Below, piece after piece: positions 49,064 to 58,828 of a stretch of DNA of 64,000 nt. The position numbers were made by a program, and so were the translations under genes. Origin of the DNA: Flavobacterium johnsoniae (GTDB lineage: Bacteria; Bacteroidota; Bacteroidia; Flavobacteriales; Flavobacteriaceae). Below the pieces are notes generated by a model. That model ran no database searches. It saw nothing but the letters and a program-made list of their open reading frames with translations, and was not told where the DNA came from. The stretch spans positions 248,001 to 312,000 of the forward strand of contig NZ_MLFK01000001.1 in the NCBI RefSeq assembly GCF_001879205.1, given 5' to 3'. How positions within the stretch are numbered: the first letter of the stretch is position 1; each line of letters opens with the position of its first letter.

Positions 49064-50491
49064 ATGACTAAAACTGCTCAATCGGTATGGGAAAACTGTT
49101 TGTCCTTCATAAAGGACAATATTCAAGATCAAGCATACAAAACTTGGTTTGAACCAATCAAATCAGTTGAGCTAACCGATAACGCATTATATATTCAAGT
49201 ACCAAGTAAATTTTTCTACGAATGGCTCGAAGAACATTACGTAAAATTATTGAAAGTTGCGCTTACCAAAGAACTGGGAAAAAACGCAAAGTTACTCTAT
49301 AAAATTAAAATGGAGAACACTTATGGAAATAAACAGCCGTTTACCGAGCAGCTTCCAAGTTCCAATAGAGTTCCGATGAAACCGCAAGAGGTTGACGCTC
49401 CGTTTAAAAACCTAAATCCTGAACTTAAGAATCCGTTTGTAATTCCGGGGATCAGAAATTTAAAAATTGAATCTCAGTTAAACCCTAATTATAGTTTTGA
49501 CAATTTCCTCGAAGGAGATTCTAACCGTTTAGCTCGTTCTGCGGGTATGGCCGTTGCCAATAAACCTGGAGGAACTTCATTTAATCCGTTATTGATTTTT
49601 GGAGGAGTTGGTTTAGGAAAAACACACTTAGCACATGCTATTGGGGTTGAAGTAAAAGACAAATATCCTGAAAAAACGGTTTTATATATTTCTGCCGAAA
49701 TTTTCACACAACAATATATTGATTCTGTAAAAAAGAACAATCGTAACGATTTCATTCACTTTTACCAGTTAATCGATGTTTTGATTATAGACGACGTTCA
49801 GTTTTTATCGGGAAAATCAGGAACTCAGGATGTATTTTTCCACATTTTTAACTATTTGCACCAAAACGGAAAGCAGGTAATTTTAACTTCTGACAAAGCT
49901 CCTGTTGATATGCAGGATATCGAGCAGCGTTTATTATCTCGTTTCAAATGGGGATTGTCTGCAGAATTGCACCAGCCTGATTATGAAACCCGTATCTCGA
50001 TCTTAAAAAATATTTTATATCGTGATGGTGTTGATATGCCGGAAGATATTTTAGAATATGTGGCCCGTAATATCAAATCGAATGTTAGAGAATTAGAAGG
50101 CGCTATTATTTCGTTAATTGCTCAATCTTCTTTCAACAAAAAAGAAGTTACGATTGAATTAGCAAAAAGCGTTGTTGAGAAATTTGTTAAAAACGTTAAG
50201 AGAGAAATCTCTATTGATTATATCCAAAAAATTGTGTCTGATTATTTCCAATTGGATATCGAAACACTTCAATCTAAAACGAGAAAGAGGCACGTAGTTC
50301 AAGCGAGACAATTGGCGATGTTTTTTGCAAAGAAATTCACTAAAGCTTCTTTGGCAAACATTGGTTCACAAATTGGAGACCGCGATCATGCAACTGTATT
50401 ACACGCTTGTAAAACTGTCGATAATTTAGTTTCTACAGACAAACAATTCAAGAAATTTGTCGAAGATATCAACAAAAAACTAACGCTATAA
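49064..50491 (+). CDS. dnaA: Chromosomal replication initiator protein DnaA
   Basis: 475 residues. Seen: domain I 'AQSVWENCLSFIKDNIQDQAYKTWFEPI', AAA+ domain with Walker A 'FGGVGLGKTHLAHAI', Walker B 'VLIIDDVQFLSGK' and the ssDNA/ISM region, 'RNIKSNVRELEGAI', and domain IV with the DnaA signature 'IGDRDHATVLHACKTV'. Binds DnaA boxes and melts oriC. No dnaN or clear DnaA-box cluster is adjacent. Followed seven bases later by a phosphatase gene, likely in the same transcript. Confidence 0.98.
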   Translation: MTKTAQSVWENCLSFIKDNIQDQAYKTWFEPIKSVELTDNALYIQVPSKFFYEWLEEHYVKLLKVALTKELGKNAKLLYKIKMENTYGNKQPFTEQLPSSNRVPMKPQEVDAPFKNLNPELKNPFVIPGIRNLKIESQLNPNYSFDNFLEGDSNRLARSAGMAVANKPGGTSFNPLLIFGGVGLGKTHLAHAIGVEVKDKYPEKTVLYISAEIFTQQYIDSVKKNNRNDFIHFYQLIDVLIIDDVQFLSGKSGTQDVFFHIFNYLHQNGKQVILTSDKAPVDMQDIEQRLLSRFKWGLSAELHQPDYETRISILKNILYRDGVDMPEDILEYVARNIKSNVRELEGAIISLIAQSSFNKKEVTIELAKSVVEKFVKNVKREISIDYIQKIVSDYFQLDIETLQSKTRKRHVVQARQLAMFFAKKFTKASLANIGSQIGDRDHATVLHACKTVDNLVSTDKQFKKFVEDINKKLTL

Positions 50492-50498
50492 CGCGATC

Positions 50499-50966
50499 AT
50501 GCCAGTAAAAATTTTAATGGTTTGCCTGGGGAATATTTGCAGATCTCCTTTAGCCGAAGGAATTTTAGCTTCAAAATTACCTCAAGACCAATTTATTGTT
50601 GATTCAGCCGGAACGGGCTCGTGGCATGTTGGCCATGCTCCAGACAAACGTTCGATCGCCGTTGCTCAAAAAAACGGCTTATGCATTGACAACCAAAAAG
50701 GAAGACAATTTAAAACTGCTGATTTTGACGAATTCGACTATATCTATGTAATGGATGGCTCGAATTACAGAGATGTCCTTCATCTTGCTAAAACTCCCGA
50801 ACACAAAAACAAAGTCAGTCTTATTCTAAATGAATTATTTCCAGACGAAAATGTAGATGTTCCAGATCCTTACTACGGAGCTGTTAACGGATTTGATAGT
50901 GTATATCAAATGCTCGACGAAGCAGCCGAAATCATTGCCCAAAAACTTATCAAAAAACATTCATAA
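50499..50966 (+). CDS. Low-molecular-weight protein tyrosine phosphatase
   Basis: 155 residues. Seen: P-loop 'VCLGNICRSPLAEG' with Cys9 and Arg15 (CX5R) and the general-acid loop 'VDVPDPYYGAVNGF' near residue 125. LMW-PTPs dephosphorylate tyrosine; in capsule systems they reverse Wzc-type kinases, but no such genes are here. Seven bases after dnaA, so probably co-transcribed. Confidence 0.95.
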   Translation: MPVKILMVCLGNICRSPLAEGILASKLPQDQFIVDSAGTGSWHVGHAPDKRSIAVAQKNGLCIDNQKGRQFKTADFDEFDYIYVMDGSNYRDVLHLAKTPEHKNKVSLILNELFPDENVDVPDPYYGAVNGFDSVYQMLDEAAEIIAQKLIKKHS

Positions 50967-51037
50967 TTTAATTTGTATTTTAGTTATTCATATATAATTA
51001 AAATACATTTTTGTTTTACACTATAAACTGTCATAAA

Positions 51038-51751
51038 ATGAAACTTCTAGGAAAACTATATTTAATTCCAACCACAATGGGCGAAAGCGATCCAATGGAT
51101 GTTTTACCGCAAACTGTAAGAAGAACAATCGAAATTATTGACCATTATATTGTTGAAAACGACAAAACAGCCAGAAAATCAATAAAAGCAGTTTATCCGG
51201 AGAAAAAACAATCAGAATTAATTCTTTTTACACTAAATAAAAGAACAGAACCAAGCGAACATTTAGATTTCATCAAACCTTTATTAGAAGGAAAAAATAT
51301 GGGATTAATGAGTGAAGCCGGCTGTCCCGGCGTTGCTGATCCCGGTGCTGTAATTGTAAAACTGGCCCATGAAAAAGGTATTCAGGTCGTACCTTTAGTC
51401 GGCCCCTCTTCTATTCTATTAGCTATGATGGCTTCTGGAATGAACGGTCAGAGTTTTACTTTTAATGGTTATTTGCCAATAGATAAAGACGAGAAAAAAT
51501 CGGCAATTCGTCATTTTGAGAAATTATCACATGACAAAAATCAGTCTCAATTATTTATTGAAACACCATATAGAAATAACAAATTGATTGAAGATCTACT
51601 TCAGATTTTAAATCCGTCGACACATTTATGTATTGCTACGGATATTACTTTGCCAACAGAATTTATCAAAACACTAAAGGTCTCTGACTGGAAGAAATTA
51701 AAAATTGACATTGATAAACGACCGACAATTTTCATCATTCATAAAATGTAA
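51038..51751 (+). CDS. RsmI-like SAM-dependent methyltransferase (tetrapyrrole methylase fold)
   Basis: 237 residues from the ATG at 51038. Seen: 'GKLYLIPTTMGESDPMDVLP' at the N-terminus, 'MGLMSEAGCPGVADPGAVIVKLAHEKGI', 'VPLVGPSSILLAMMASGMNGQSFTFNGYLP' and 'LFIETPYRNNKLIEDLL', matching the RsmI (16S rRNA 2'-O-methyltransferase, C1402) core. It is shorter than RsmI and the usual 'PTPIGNL' and 'EDTR' stretches read 'PTTMGES' and 'ENDKTAR'. So substrate identity is less secure than the fold. Confidence 0.88.
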   Translation: MKLLGKLYLIPTTMGESDPMDVLPQTVRRTIEIIDHYIVENDKTARKSIKAVYPEKKQSELILFTLNKRTEPSEHLDFIKPLLEGKNMGLMSEAGCPGVADPGAVIVKLAHEKGIQVVPLVGPSSILLAMMASGMNGQSFTFNGYLPIDKDEKKSAIRHFEKLSHDKNQSQLFIETPYRNNKLIEDLLQILNPSTHLCIATDITLPTEFIKTLKVSDWKKLKIDIDKRPTIFIIHKM

Positions 51752-51805
51752 TTGTAAAAATTGCCTTATATTGTACTCACAAGTTTTCCCTAATCAAACT
51801 TTATA

Positions 51806-52933
51806 ATGAGTAAACTCCCAAACGTAACCACCAGCATTTTTACGATAATGTCAAAAATGGCTGCCGAATATAATGCCATAAATCTGTCTCAGGGATTTCC
51901 AAATTTTCCTGTTGATGAAAGATTAACGGATATTATTGCCAGATTAGCTAAGGAAAATGCGCATCAATACACCCCAATGGCTGGATATCCGCCATTAATG
52001 AGCAAAATTGCAAAGCTGATTCAGGATTCTTATAACAGAATTATCAATCCTGATTTAGAACTTTTGGTTACCGCTGGCGCCACACAGGGAATTTTTACGT
52101 CAATTTTAGCTTTGGTAAAAGAAAACGACGAGGTTATAATTCTGGATCCGAGCTACGATTCATACGAATCTCCTGTTTTACTTTGCAAAGCCAAACCGGT
52201 TCGTGTAGCTCTAAACGACGATTATACGCCCAATTGGGAAACAATCGAAAAAGCATGTTCAGCAAAGAGCCGAATGATTATCATCAACAATCCGCATAAC
52301 CCAACAGGAAAAATATTAACTGAGGCTGATTTTCTTCAATTAGAAAAAATACTTTCAAAATATCCCGATCTTTTAGTTTTATCTGATGAAGTTTACGAAT
52401 ACATCACTTTTGAAGAAAAACATATTTCGGCACATACCAAAAACTTTCTTTTAGATCGCTGCATTATGGTTTCTTCTTTCGGGAAATCATTTCATATTAC
52501 AGGCTGGAAAATTGGTTACACCATTGCTCCAGAACATTTAATGAAAGAAATCAAGAAAGTGCATCAGTTTTTGGTTTTCAGCGTAAACAGTATTTCGCAA
52601 TTTGCAATCAGCGAATATCTTGACGTTGTAGATGTCAGCCAGCTTGGAAAATTCTATCAGGAAAAAAGAGATTATTTTCAAAAACTGCTTCAAAACAGCC
52701 GTTTCGAATTAAAACCTTGTGAAGGAACTTACTTTCAGGTGGCTTCGTACGCCAATATTTCAGAAGAAGACGATGTTACTTTCTGCAAAAATCTAATTAT
52801 CAATCATGGAGTTGCGGCAATCCCTATTTCGACTTTTTATTCAGATCATAAAGATCAGAAATTAATCCGTTTTTGCTTTGCTAAAGACGACTTTACACTT
52901 GAATCTGCCGCGAAAAAAATATGTGATATATAA
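51806..52933 (+). CDS. PLP-dependent aminotransferase (YbdL/methionine aminotransferase type)
   Basis: 375 residues. Seen: 'INLSQGFPNFPVDERL', 'HQYTPMAGYPPLMSKIA', 'NNPHNPTGKIL', 'LVLSDEVYEYITFE' and the PLP lysine in 'SSFGKSFHITGWKIGY', all class I/II fold type I. The 'QGFPNF' and 'YTPMAGYP' forms match YbdL, which prefers methionine, histidine and phenylalanine with 2-oxo acids. Cytoplasmic dimer by family. Fifty-four bases after the methylase gene. Confidence 0.92.
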   Translation: MSKLPNVTTSIFTIMSKMAAEYNAINLSQGFPNFPVDERLTDIIARLAKENAHQYTPMAGYPPLMSKIAKLIQDSYNRIINPDLELLVTAGATQGIFTSILALVKENDEVIILDPSYDSYESPVLLCKAKPVRVALNDDYTPNWETIEKACSAKSRMIIINNPHNPTGKILTEADFLQLEKILSKYPDLLVLSDEVYEYITFEEKHISAHTKNFLLDRCIMVSSFGKSFHITGWKIGYTIAPEHLMKEIKKVHQFLVFSVNSISQFAISEYLDVVDVSQLGKFYQEKRDYFQKLLQNSRFELKPCEGTYFQVASYANISEEDDVTFCKNLIINHGVAAIPISTFYSDHKDQKLIRFCFAKDDFTLESAAKKICDI

Positions 52934-53007
52934 AGTTTATTAAAATTTTATAACAATATTATGCGTGCATCCTATTTTTTTAATTAATATTGTAAAAAAA
53001 GAAAAGT

Positions 53008-53889
53008 ATGAGCTATACAGATAAAATGTTACGTGACGACGCTTTGAAAGGAAAAGTGATTGTAGTTACCGGCGGCGGAAGCGGTTTAGGTAAAGCAATG
53101 ACCAAATATTTTTTAGAATTAGGCGCACAAGTTGCGATTACTTCAAGAGATTTAGAAAAGCTGAAAACGACCGCTGCAGAACTTGAAAGTGAAACGGGCG
53201 GAAAATGTTTACCGCTTCAATGTGACGTTCGTCATTATGAAGAAGTAGAAAACATGCTTCAGGAAACTTTAAAAGCTTTTGGAAAGGTCGATGTTCTTTT
53301 AAACAATGCGGCCGGAAATTTTATTTCGCCAACAGAACGTTTATCTGCAAATGCATTTGATACTGTTATAGATATCGTACTTAAAGGTTCTAAAAACTGT
53401 ACACTGGCTTTTGGAAAACACTGGATTGACAGCAAACAAACTTCGGCAACGATTTTAAATATTGTTACTACTTATGCCTGGACAGGATCTGCTTATGTGG
53501 TGCCGAGTGCTACTGCAAAAGCAGGGGTACTAGCCATGACAAGAAGCCTTGCTGTAGAATGGGCCAAATACGGAATTCGTTCTAACGCCATCGCTCCGGG
53601 GCCATTCCCTACAAAAGGAGCCTGGGACAGATTACTGCCGGGAGATCTTTCTGAAAAGTTTGACATGGCAAAAAAAGTACCATTGAAACGTGTTGGAGAT
53701 CATCAGGAATTAGCAAATCTTGCTGCGTATCTGGTTTCTGATTTTTCTGCTTATGTAAATGGTGATGTTATTACAATTGACGGAGGCGAATGGTTAAAAG
53801 GTGCAGGACAATTTAATTTGTTAGAAGCAATTCCGGAAGAACTTTGGGATCAGCTTGAAATGATGATAAAAGCAAAAAAGAATAAATAA
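53008..53889 (+). CDS. SDR oxidoreductase, 2,4-dienoyl-CoA reductase-like
   Basis: 293 residues. Seen: 'VTGGGSGLGKAMTKYFLELGAQVAITSRD', 'NNAAGNFISPTERLS', 'TYAWTGSAYVVPSATAKAGVLAMTRSLAVEWAKYGIRSNAIAPG' and 'NGDVITIDGGEWL'. The NNAAGNF and PSATAKAG forms, where the YxxxK Tyr is replaced, match peroxisomal-type dienoyl-CoA reductases (DECR2), which use NADPH in beta-oxidation of unsaturated chains. Own terminator behind it. Confidence 0.9.
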   Translation: MSYTDKMLRDDALKGKVIVVTGGGSGLGKAMTKYFLELGAQVAITSRDLEKLKTTAAELESETGGKCLPLQCDVRHYEEVENMLQETLKAFGKVDVLLNNAAGNFISPTERLSANAFDTVIDIVLKGSKNCTLAFGKHWIDSKQTSATILNIVTTYAWTGSAYVVPSATAKAGVLAMTRSLAVEWAKYGIRSNAIAPGPFPTKGAWDRLLPGDLSEKFDMAKKVPLKRVGDHQELANLAAYLVSDFSAYVNGDVITIDGGEWLKGAGQFNLLEAIPEELWDQLEMMIKAKKNK

Positions 53890-53942
53890 TTACAAGTGCT
53901 TACTAAATTCAGAATATTTTTTAAAACTATACTGATTGCACG

Positions 53943-53975
53943 AAATCCCGAAGGTTTACTTTCGGGATTTTTTTA
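53943..53975 (+). terminator. Terminator after the dienoyl-CoA-reductase-like gene
   Basis: Perfect arms AAATCCCGAA / TTCGGGATTT around eight bases, followed by seven T in all. Confidence 0.9.
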
Positions 53976-53997
53976 TCATATAATTGACAATCATTTT

Positions 53998-54083
53998 AAC
54001 CATATAAGTGATATAAGTTCAATGAAGTAATAAATTGTTTAAATATCTGTTTACTTACATTTACTTACACTACTTATATGGTT
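53998..54083. repeat. 12-base inverted pair AACCATATAAGT / ACTTATATGGTT
   Basis: Perfect arms at 53998-54009 and 54072-54083 enclosing 62 bases with further ATATAAGT and TTACTTACA words. Just upstream of the udk promoter; could be a repeat element or an operator pair. Confidence 0.65.
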
Positions 54084-54122
54084 TAAATACATTAATATGT
54101 TTAGACAATTCAGTTAAATTAT

Positions 54123-54130
54123 TATTTTTG
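54123..54130 (+). promoter_or_regulatory. -7 element TATTTTTG for udk
   Basis: Exact TAnnTTTG 26 bases before the ATG at 54157. No clear -33 TTG. Confidence 0.5.
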
Positions 54131-54156
54131 TCAAACAAATATCAAACAAAAATTTT

Positions 54157-54765
54157 ATGCTCATTATTGGAATTGCAGGGGGAACAGGAAGTGGAAAAAC
54201 AACGGTAGTACACCAAATCATGAACGAATTACCAGACACAGAAGTTGGCGTAATTTCTCAGGATTCTTATTATAAAGAAACTACCAATTTGTCTTTTGAC
54301 GAAAGAGCATTAATTAATTTTGATCATCCTCGTGCGATTGATTTTGAATTATTAGAAAAACATTTAAGAGCTTTAAAAGCAGGTGAAACAATCGATCAGC
54401 CTGTATATTCTTTTATTCAGCATAACAGAACTGACGATACGGTTTCTACACATCCAAGAAAGGTAATGATCGTTGAAGGAATTTTAATTCTGACAAATCC
54501 GGAATTACGTGAGCTTTTTGATATTAAAATATACGTTCATGCTGATTCTGACGAAAGATTAATTCGCCGTTTAAAAAGAGATATTTCAGAACGCGGACGT
54601 GATATCGACGAGGTTTTAAACCGCTACCAAACGACTTTAAAACCTATGCATGAACAGTTTATCGAGCCATCAAAAGCATTTGCAGACATCATTATTCCAA
54701 ATGACAAATACAACACTGTAGCGATTGATGTAGTTCGTGCTGTAATTAATCAGAGAATTTCGTAA
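54157..54765 (+). CDS. udk: Uridine kinase
   Basis: 202 residues. Seen: P-loop 'GIAGGTGSGKTTVVHQI', 'ISQDSYYKETTNLSFDERALINFDHPRAIDFELL', 'EGILILTNPELRELFDIKIYVHADSDERLIRRLKRDISERGR', typical of bacterial Udk. Phosphorylates uridine and cytidine in pyrimidine salvage. Followed by a hairpin-bearing gap and the divIC-like gene. Confidence 0.97.
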   Translation: MLIIGIAGGTGSGKTTVVHQIMNELPDTEVGVISQDSYYKETTNLSFDERALINFDHPRAIDFELLEKHLRALKAGETIDQPVYSFIQHNRTDDTVSTHPRKVMIVEGILILTNPELRELFDIKIYVHADSDERLIRRLKRDISERGRDIDEVLNRYQTTLKPMHEQFIEPSKAFADIIIPNDKYNTVAIDVVRAVINQRIS

Positions 54766-54800
54766 TTTTTATTGTAAATTTATTCCAAAAAATAAGGAGA

Positions 54801-54837
54801 CTTTTGTGCCTCTCGAAGCTCGTGACCGGCACAAAAG
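54801..54837. repeat. Hairpin CTTTTGTGCC / GGCACAAAAG after udk
   Basis: Perfect ten-base arms around 17 bases containing CTCGAAGCTCG. No long T-run follows. A degenerate 'ATCGGAACTATCGGAA' palindrome follows at 54853-54868. Confidence 0.6.
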
Positions 54838-54909
54838 GATTTTCTACCGAATGATCGGAACTATCGGAATAAAAAGACCAATCATATTCAAAACAATATT
54901 CGTTTAAAA

Positions 54910-55242
54910 ATGAAATTAAAAAATCCATATAAGGACAAAAAATGGTTTAAATACCTGGGCAACAAATATGTTTGGGTTTTGCTGTTTTTTATTGTCTGGA
55001 TGCTGTTTTTAGACAATTACTCTTATTTTGATCATCGTTTTTTAGATGGGCAGATTAATGAACTTCAGGACAATAAAAAATATTATCAGGAAGAAATAAA
55101 AAAAGATCAGGAACAGATCAAACAACTTAAAAATCCTGAACAAATAGAAAAATATGCTCGCGAAAAGTACTTCATGAAAAAAGACAGCGAAGATATTTAC
55201 ATCATTCAATTTGAAGGAGATACCATTCAAGAAAAAGAATAA
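54910..55242 (+). CDS. Septum formation initiator family protein (FtsB/DivIC-like)
   Basis: 110 residues. Seen: one membrane helix (about residues 17-35, 'YVWVLLFFIVWMLFLDNYSYF') followed by a coiled coil 'INELQDNKKYYQEEIKKDQEQIKQLKNPEQIEKYAREKYFM', with the 'AREKY' end that binds FtsL/FtsQ in FtsB. Bitopic inner-membrane protein of the divisome. Sixteen bases before mutA, so apparently co-transcribed with the mutase genes, an order often seen in Flavobacteriia. Confidence 0.9.
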   Translation: MKLKNPYKDKKWFKYLGNKYVWVLLFFIVWMLFLDNYSYFDHRFLDGQINELQDNKKYYQEEIKKDQEQIKQLKNPEQIEKYAREKYFMKKDSEDIYIIQFEGDTIQEKE

Positions 55243-55258
55243 CCAGAAAAAAAAACAA

Positions 55259-56623
55259 ATGGCCGCTAACCTATTCGACGATTTTAATCCGATTTCATCC
55301 AAGCAATGGAAACAAAAAATTCAGTTTGAATTAGATGGAGCCGATTACAACCAAACTGTAATTTGGAATTCTCCCGAAGACATTCAGGTTAAACCTTTTT
55401 ATCATAGCGACGAATTTACAAAAAGTGCTGCTGTTCAAACTCAGGCTTCAGAATTTAAAATCTGCCAGAATATATTTGTTCATGATGTTGAAAAATCAAT
55501 CAACAGAGCTATAAACACGCTGGAAAGAGGTGCTGAAAGTTTACGTTTTACTATTCAAAATGAAAATACCGATATTCAAAAATTACTAGAAAATCTTCCT
55601 TTAGAAAACAGAACTATTTACTTTCATTTAAGTTTTCTCTCAATCGATTTCGTAAAAAAGCTGGATACTATTTCAATCCAGAAAAAGGCGATTTTTTATT
55701 GTAATTTAGATCCTATTGGACAATTGGCACGAGATGGAAACTGGTTTACAACATCGGACAAAAATAATTTTGAAACGCTCGAGAAGATTGCCGGCCAAAC
55801 CACAAATCTTTCACTAATAAGCGTAGATTCTGGTTTATACCAAAATTCAGGAGCTAATATTACGCAGCAAATTGCTTATAGTTTAGCACATGCCAATGAA
55901 TACTTAAACCGTTTTCCGGGTTTAATAAAACCTATTGTTTTTCAAATAGCTGTTGGAACAAATTATTTCTTTGAGATTGCAAAGCTTAGGGCTTTACGAA
56001 TGCTCTTTAAATTAATTGCAGCCGAATATAATCCTGAAATAGACTGCCAATTTTTGGTTACGCCAACCAAACGTAATAAGACCATTTACGATTATAATGT
56101 AAACATGCTTCGCACTACAACTGAGTGTATGTCAGCAATTTTAGGAGGTGCAGATGCTGTCGCTAATTTACCTTATGATGCATTATATCATAAAGACAAT
56201 GAATTTGGTGACCGAATAGCAAGAAACCAGCTCTTGGTTTTAAAACACGAAAGTTATTTTGACAAAGTGGATAATCCGGCAGACGGAAGTTATTATATCG
56301 AAAGTTTAACCATGCAGCTAGCAGAAAAAAGCTTAGCATTATTTAAAGATATTGAAGCAAATGGTGGTTTCTTAAAGCTTTTGAACGACGGAACAATCAA
56401 AAAGAAAATTCAGGAAAGCGCCAATAAAGAGCAGGAATTATTTGATTCTAAAAAAGAAGTACTTCTGGGCACAAACAAATACCCGAATAAAGAAGACCGA
56501 ATGAAACATGATTTAGAATTGTTCCCTTTCGTAAAAATTAAACCCAGAAAAACATTAATTACACCCATTATAGAAAAAAGATTGGCCGAGAAGCTGGAAC
56601 AAGAAAGGCTTGAACTTGAATAA
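55259..56623 (+). CDS. mutA: Methylmalonyl-CoA mutase small (beta) subunit
   Basis: 454 residues from the ATG at 55259; an earlier TTG-initiated reading would overlap the upstream gene. Seen: 'WKQKIQFELDGADYNQTVIW', a TIM-barrel mutase domain with 'YCNLDPIGQLARDGNWF', 'RTTTECMSAILGGADAVANLPYDA' and 'NPADGSYYIESL'. The B12-binding domain is absent, as normal for the non-catalytic beta subunit. Pairs with the large subunit encoded 41 bases downstream. Confidence 0.95.
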   Translation: MAANLFDDFNPISSKQWKQKIQFELDGADYNQTVIWNSPEDIQVKPFYHSDEFTKSAAVQTQASEFKICQNIFVHDVEKSINRAINTLERGAESLRFTIQNENTDIQKLLENLPLENRTIYFHLSFLSIDFVKKLDTISIQKKAIFYCNLDPIGQLARDGNWFTTSDKNNFETLEKIAGQTTNLSLISVDSGLYQNSGANITQQIAYSLAHANEYLNRFPGLIKPIVFQIAVGTNYFFEIAKLRALRMLFKLIAAEYNPEIDCQFLVTPTKRNKTIYDYNVNMLRTTTECMSAILGGADAVANLPYDALYHKDNEFGDRIARNQLLVLKHESYFDKVDNPADGSYYIESLTMQLAEKSLALFKDIEANGGFLKLLNDGTIKKKIQESANKEQELFDSKKEVLLGTNKYPNKEDRMKHDLELFPFVKIKPRKTLITPIIEKRLAEKLEQERLELE

Positions 56624-56664
56624 TGTTATAAGTAATTAATTTCACACCAAAGAAAAGTGTCTCC

Positions 56665-58818
56665 ATGATAAGAAAAGACCTTAAACATATAAAGTTAGAA
56701 GTTAAAAATGAGAGGTTAGATGAACTGTCACACAACTCAATCCCGAAGCTTCGGGACTTAACCCAAAACTTCACCACAGCCGAAGGAATCGAACTTAAAA
56801 AAAACTATTCTGAAAAAGATATAGAAGATTTAGAGTTTCTGGATTTCGGAGCAGGTTTTACGCCTAATTTACGCGGCCCTTACGCTACCATGTACGTTCG
56901 CCGTCCGTGGACGATTCGTCAGTATGCTGGATTTTCTACTGCAGAAGAAAGCAATGCTTTTTACAGAAGAAATTTGGCAGCAGGACAAAAAGGACTTTCT
57001 ATAGCTTTTGATTTACCAACCCACCGTGGTTACGATTCTGATCATGAAAGAGTGGTTGGCGACGTGGGAAAAGCAGGAGTCGCTATCGATTCTGTCGAAG
57101 ATATGAAAGTATTATTTGATCAGATTCCGTTAGACGAAATGTCGGTTTCCATGACCATGAATGGTGCCGTATTACCAATTATGGCATTTTACATTGTCGC
57201 TGCCGAAGAACAAGGAGTTGAACTGAATAAACTTTCAGGAACAATTCAAAATGATATTTTGAAGGAGTTTATGGTGCGTAATACTTACATCTATCCGCCT
57301 GCGCCTTCGATGAAAATCATTGCCGATATTTTTGAATTTACGAGCAAAAAGATGCCTAAATTCAATTCTATTTCTATTTCCGGATATCATATGCAGGAAG
57401 CCGGAGCAACAGCTGATATTGAATTAGCCTATACTTTAGCCGATGGTTTAGAATATATTCGAACCGGATTATCCACAGGAATGACAATTGATGAATTTGC
57501 TCCCCGCCTCTCTTTCTTTTGGGCTATTGGAATGAATCATTTTATGGAAATTGCAAAAATGAGGGCCGGACGAATGATTTGGGCAAAATTAATTCAGCAA
57601 TTTAATCCGAAAAGCGATAAATCATTAGCGTTAAGAACCCATTGCCAAACCAGCGGCTGGAGTTTGACGGAACAAGATCCTTTTAATAATGTAGCCAGAA
57701 CTTGTATTGAAGCCACTGCCGCTGCTTTTGGAGGAACGCAGTCATTACATACAAATGCTCTTGATGAAGCAATTGCGCTGCCAACTGACTTCTCTGCCAG
57801 AATTGCCCGAAATACCCAAATTTACCTGCAGGAAGAAACCAAAATCACCAAAACGGTCGATCCTTGGGGCGGAAGCTATTATGTGGAATCACTAACCAAT
57901 GAGATTTTACAAAATACCTGGAAGCTAATTGAAGAAGTAGAAGAACTGGGCGGTATGACAAAAGCAATTGAAGCCGGAATTCCGAAACTTCGAATTGAAG
58001 AAGCTGCGGCACGAAAACAAGCCAGAATCGACAGCGGACAAGATATTATTGTAGGTGTAAATCAATTTAGATTAGAAAAAGAAGATCCGTTACATATTTT
58101 GGATGTAGACAACCAGATGGTTCGTAAACAGCAAATTGAACGACTTGAAGAAATTAAAGCAAAAAGAGATACTGAAAAAGTAAATCAGTCACTGGAAAAA
58201 CTAATTCATTGTGCCAAAACCAAAGAAGGAAACTTACTTGAAATTGCTGTGGAAGCAGCAAGAAACAGAGCAACGCTAGGTGAAATAAGTGATGCTCTTG
58301 AAACTGTTTTCGGGAGGTTTAAAGCACAAATTAAATCATTTAGCGGTGTGTATAGTGCAGCAATTAAGAATGACGAAAACTTTGAAAAGGCGAAGCAATT
58401 AGCAGACGTTTTTGCGAAACAAGAAGGAAGACGCCCAAGAATTATGATTGCCAAAATGGGGCAGGATGGTCACGATCGCGGTGCAAAAGTAGTCGCAACC
58501 GGTTATGCGGATGTAGGTTTTGATGTGGATATAGGTCCTTTATTTCAAACTCCTGCCGAAGCGGCGAAACAAGCTGTAGAAAATGACGTTCATATTTTAG
58601 GTGTTTCATCACTTGCGGCCGGTCACAAAACTTTGGTTCCACAAGTTATTGAAGAACTAAAAAAACATGATCGTGAAGATATTATGGTTATTGTGGGCGG
58701 TGTTATTCCTGCTCAGGACTACCAATTTCTTTTTGATGCAGGTGCAGCAGCTATTTTTGGTCCCGGAACCAAAATCAGCGAAGCAGCAATTAAAATTTTA
58801 GAGATATTAATTGATTAA
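56665..58818 (+). CDS. mutB: Methylmalonyl-CoA mutase large (alpha, catalytic) subunit
   Basis: 717 residues. Seen: '[35 protein letters not shown]', '[33 protein letters not shown]', '[17 protein letters not shown]'-like '[17 protein letters not shown]', '[10 protein letters not shown]', and a C-terminal B12 domain with '[21 protein letters not shown]' (DxHxxG) and '[12 protein letters not shown]'. Converts methylmalonyl-CoA to succinyl-CoA. Oddity: codons about 26-31 are a perfect 16-base palindrome (56741-56756) in a poorly conserved N-terminal stretch, apparently a repeat absorbed into the frame. Confidence 0.97.
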   Translation: MIRKDLKHIKLEVKNERLDELSHNSIPKLRDLTQNFTTAEGIELKKNYSEKDIEDLEFLDFGAGFTPNLRGPYATMYVRRPWTIRQYAGFSTAEESNAFYRRNLAAGQKGLSIAFDLPTHRGYDSDHERVVGDVGKAGVAIDSVEDMKVLFDQIPLDEMSVSMTMNGAVLPIMAFYIVAAEEQGVELNKLSGTIQNDILKEFMVRNTYIYPPAPSMKIIADIFEFTSKKMPKFNSISISGYHMQEAGATADIELAYTLADGLEYIRTGLSTGMTIDEFAPRLSFFWAIGMNHFMEIAKMRAGRMIWAKLIQQFNPKSDKSLALRTHCQTSGWSLTEQDPFNNVARTCIEATAAAFGGTQSLHTNALDEAIALPTDFSARIARNTQIYLQEETKITKTVDPWGGSYYVESLTNEILQNTWKLIEEVEELGGMTKAIEAGIPKLRIEEAAARKQARIDSGQDIIVGVNQFRLEKEDPLHILDVDNQMVRKQQIERLEEIKAKRDTEKVNQSLEKLIHCAKTKEGNLLEIAVEAARNRATLGEISDALETVFGRFKAQIKSFSGVYSAAIKNDENFEKAKQLADVFAKQEGRRPRIMIAKMGQDGHDRGAKVVATGYADVGFDVDIGPLFQTPAEAAKQAVENDVHILGVSSLAAGHKTLVPQVIEELKKHDREDIMVIVGGVIPAQDYQFLFDAGAAAIFGPGTKISEAAIKILEILID
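56741..56756. repeat. Perfect palindrome TCCCGAAGCTTCGGGA inside mutB
   Basis: A repeat word seen in intergenic DNA (11067-11082, and similar in the 53943 terminator) lies in frame near the mutB start, encoding 'IPKLRDL'. Confidence 0.8.
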
Positions 58819-58828
58819 AACATATTCA

